DNA from: Rotaria sp. Silwood1
Lineage: Eukaryota > Rotifera > Eurotatoria > Philodinida > Philodinidae
Assembly (NCBI GenBank): GCA_905250075.1
Contig: CAJNOP010000076.1
Span: 124,001-188,000 of the forward strand
Direction: 5' to 3'
Length of the DNA: 64,000 nt
A program made the translations under genes and the position numbers. How positions within the stretch are numbered: the first letter of the stretch is position 1; every line of letters starts with the position of its first letter. The notes under the pieces are model-generated. The model had not been told where the DNA came from. It saw only the letters and a program-made list of their open reading frames with translations, and made no database searches. Below are positions 62,158-64,000 of this stretch, piece after piece.

Positions 62158-62231
62158 ATTAATAAAAATAAAAATAAATAAAAACCATTGTTAAACTTGT
62201 TGTGTATTCTTTTTCTTATTTTAAGATAAAG
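62158..62231 (+). promoter_or_regulatory. Intercistronic spacer with candidate trans-splice acceptor
   Basis: 74 bp between the WDR74 stop and the MoaC start. AATAAA words lie at about 62159-62180, then TTTTTCTTATTTTAAG with AG at 62224-62225, 6 nt before ATG 62232. A pyrimidine tract plus AG with no upstream donor is what a spliced-leader acceptor should look like; the assignment is inferred. Confidence 0.5.
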
Positions 62232-62893
62232 ATGTTTTCATTATTCAGGAAATTTTCTTTTGTTTTTAATCGAATTTCTAGTCAATATGCGTGTTCTTCT
62301 ACATTTTCACATATTACATCTGATGGAAATATTACTATGGTTGATATAGGTCATAAAGCCAGTAGTCAACGCCGAGCAATTGCTGAAGCTATTGTTAAGT
62401 TTCCTGATTCTCATACATATCAATCCTATTTTAATGTAACAAATAAAAAAGGTGATGCACGATTATGTTCTAAAATAGCTGGAATTCTTGCAGCTAAAGT
62501 TAGTTATTGTGTTTTTTTCAATAGAAGATCTCTAATAAAAAATATAACTTTTTTTAGCGTACATCAGATTTAATTCCACTTTGTCATCCACTTCCACTTT
62601 CACATATTGATATTGAATATGAACATCGACATGAAGAAAATGAAGTTCTTATTCGTTGTATTTGTTCAACACATTATCAAACTGGTGTTGAAATGGAAGC
62701 TATGGTTGGTGCTACAATTGCTGCTGTTACTATTTATGATATGTAAGTATTAAAGATTTAAAAAAGAAAATAATAAATCATTAGTTTATCTTTTTTTATA
62801 CTCAGGTGCAAAGCTTTAAGTAAATCCATTGAAATTCGAAATATTCGTCTTATTGAAAAAATTGGCGGAAAATCATCTATTACTTTACAATAA
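62232..62893 (+). CDS. MOCS1B: Cyclic pyranopterin monophosphate synthase, MoaC/MOCS1B-like
   Basis: Three exons, 62232-62498, 62558-62742 and 62806-62893, give 179 aa ending in TAA. MoaC converts 3',8-cyclo-GTP to cyclic pyranopterin monophosphate in molybdenum cofactor synthesis. Seen here: MVDIGHK near residue 37, LIPLCHPLPLSHI, TGVEMEAMVGA, YDMCKALSKSIE (the Asp and Lys thought to act in catalysis) and IGGKS at the end. The N-terminal 25 residues (MFSLFRKFSFVFNRISSQYA) are basic and hydroxylated without acids, so they look like a mitochondrial presequence. In vertebrates MOCS1B is fused or coupled to the radical-SAM MOCS1A; here it stands alone, with WDR74 before and MVD 36 bp after it. 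The ATG is chosen over an upstream GTG at 62202. Confidence 0.95.
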
Positions 62894-62929
62894 AACTATA
62901 ATTAATTTATTTTCTAGATTATTTTAAAT
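62894..62929 (+). promoter_or_regulatory. 36-bp spacer with candidate trans-splice acceptor
   Basis: The MoaC stop overlaps an AATAAA at 62889-62894. The spacer then runs ATTAATTTATTTTCTAG (AG at 62916-62917), and the next start codon follows 12 nt later at 62930. The space is too short for an ordinary promoter plus 5' UTR, so processing of a shared transcript is likely. Confidence 0.55.
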
Positions 62930-64000
62930 ATGTCTAACGATATTAATTATCGTTCAGTAACATGTCAAGCTTCACCAAATATTGCACTTATTAAATATTG
63001 GGGTAAACGTAATGAAGAACTTATATTACCTGATAATGATTCACTAAGTATAACACTTGATCTTAGTGATATGCATTCATATACAACTATTTCAACATCA
63101 TCATCTATGACATGTGATATATTTTATTTTAATGGTATTCAACAAACAAAACTTTCAGAACGAATGAAAAAAGTTCTTCAAGAAGTTCGTCGTAGATCAA
63201 AAGATAATCAAATAAAATTTGTTGAAATTCGTTCACATAATACATTTCCAGAATCAAGTGGTCTTGCTTCGAGTGCATCAGCATATGCAAGTTTAGCTAT
63301 TGCTTTAACGAATTTATTTCAACTTGATGATCCTCAATCAACAGCTGCTTATTTAGCACGTATTGGTAGTGGTTCAGCTATACGAAGTGTTTATGGTGGT
63401 TTTGTACGATGGTCAAGTGAAGGTGAATGTCTTTCATCATGTGTTTATCCAGCTGAACATTGGCCAGAACTTCGAATTATTATTTTAATATTTAATTCAA
63501 GTAAAAAACCTGTTTCATCAACAGATGCTATGCAACGTACAAGAGAAACATCAACATTATTTCAAGCACGTCTTTCAACAATAAATGATAAAATAAATAA
63601 ATTAATCGAAGCAATTAAAACTAAAGATTTTAATACATTTGCAAAGATTACTATGATGGATAGTAGTCAATTTCATGCTGTATGTATGGATACTTATCCA
63701 CCAGTTATTTATCTTAATGAACAATCAAAACATTTAATTGATCTTGTTCATGCTTATAATCATATGGATGGAAATCAAATAATGAAAGTTGCTTATACGT
63801 TTGATGCTGGACCAAATCCATTTTGTTTCATTCGACAAGAACATGTTGATGAATTTTTGAGTCTATTGAAATATTTTTATCCAACTATGAATGATGATGT
63901 TCATAAACAAGTATCAAATATTGATAAAAAATTTCCTTCAATTAATTTATCAATTATGCCTAATGTTCTTGAAAGAATTGTTCTAACAAAAATTGGTACT
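62930..64000 (+). CDS. MVD: Mevalonate diphosphate decarboxylase (3' end beyond window)
   Basis: An uninterrupted frame of 357 codons begins at ATG 62930 and runs off the right edge. Human MVD has 400 residues, so about 40 are missing. The enzyme decarboxylates mevalonate diphosphate to isopentenyl diphosphate with ATP, the last step of the cytosolic mevalonate route. Seen here: SPNIALIKYWGKRNE near residue 17, DSLSITLD (Asp and Ser of the active site), FPESSGLASSASAYA (GHMP ATP loop, about 105-120), RIGSGSAIRSVYGGFV (the Arg and Ser of the active site), VSSTDAM, and FDAGPNPF (Asp of the catalytic pair). No intron falls in 1.07 kb, unlike its neighbours. It sits 36 bp behind MoaC. Confidence 0.97.
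   Translation, partial: MSNDINYRSVTCQASPNIALIKYWGKRNEELILPDNDSLSITLDLSDMHSYTTISTSSSMTCDIFYFNGIQQTKLSERMKKVLQEVRRRSKDNQIKFVEIRSHNTFPESSGLASSASAYASLAIALTNLFQLDDPQSTAAYLARIGSGSAIRSVYGGFVRWSSEGECLSSCVYPAEHWPELRIIILIFNSSKKPVSSTDAMQRTRETSTLFQARLSTINDKINKLIEAIKTKDFNTFAKITMMDSSQFHAVCMDTYPPVIYLNEQSKHLIDLVHAYNHMDGNQIMKVAYTFDAGPNPFCFIRQEHVDEFLSLLKYFYPTMNDDVHKQVSNIDKKFPSINLSIMPNVLERIVLTKIGT

Overview
The window looks like nuclear DNA of a small-genome invertebrate, most likely a bdelloid rotifer. This is inference, based on AT-rich DNA, GT-AG introns mostly 40-70 nt long, homopolymer-rich intergenic DNA, animal gene content (SAMD3-like, cadherin, complement-like macroglobulin, ARL8, SEM1, WDR74) and splice acceptors lying just upstream of start codons, as expected with spliced-leader trans-splicing. 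No rRNA, tRNA or CRISPR array was seen.

Layout. 1-4.9 kb: a coiled-coil protein running off the left edge (-), a four-helix membrane protein (+) and a ten-exon SAMD3-like SAM protein (-). 4.9-8.0 kb: gene-free, microsatellite-rich DNA. 8.0-9.5 kb: a nine-exon gene with a possible Rel/NFAT-like fold (+). 11-31 kb: an accessory region with six copies of one unrecognised gene family, each about 245 aa and made of two tandem modules (four intact, two broken). Around them lie duplicated flanks, foldback-type mobile elements, an orphan three-exon gene at 25.6-26.6 kb and a hAT-like non-autonomous transposon at 27.7-29.2 kb. 35-36.6 kb: a short two-repeat cadherin (-), followed by 5 kb of gene-free DNA. 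41.8-50.8 kb: a 28-exon alpha-2-macroglobulin/TEP gene (-) resolved completely; it has an LDLR class A insert and has lost the thioester motif. 53.4 kb: a secreted cysteine-rich protein (+). About 56 kb: a decayed gene. 57.4-64 kb: conserved housekeeping genes on +, in the order ARL8, SEM1/DSS1, WDR74, MoaC/MOCS1B, mevalonate diphosphate decarboxylase. The last three are so tightly spaced that an operon is likely.

Exon structures were worked out by hand from reading frame, GT-AG sites and phase; every listed structure keeps frame from end to end. Names rest on remembered family motifs, not on searches.
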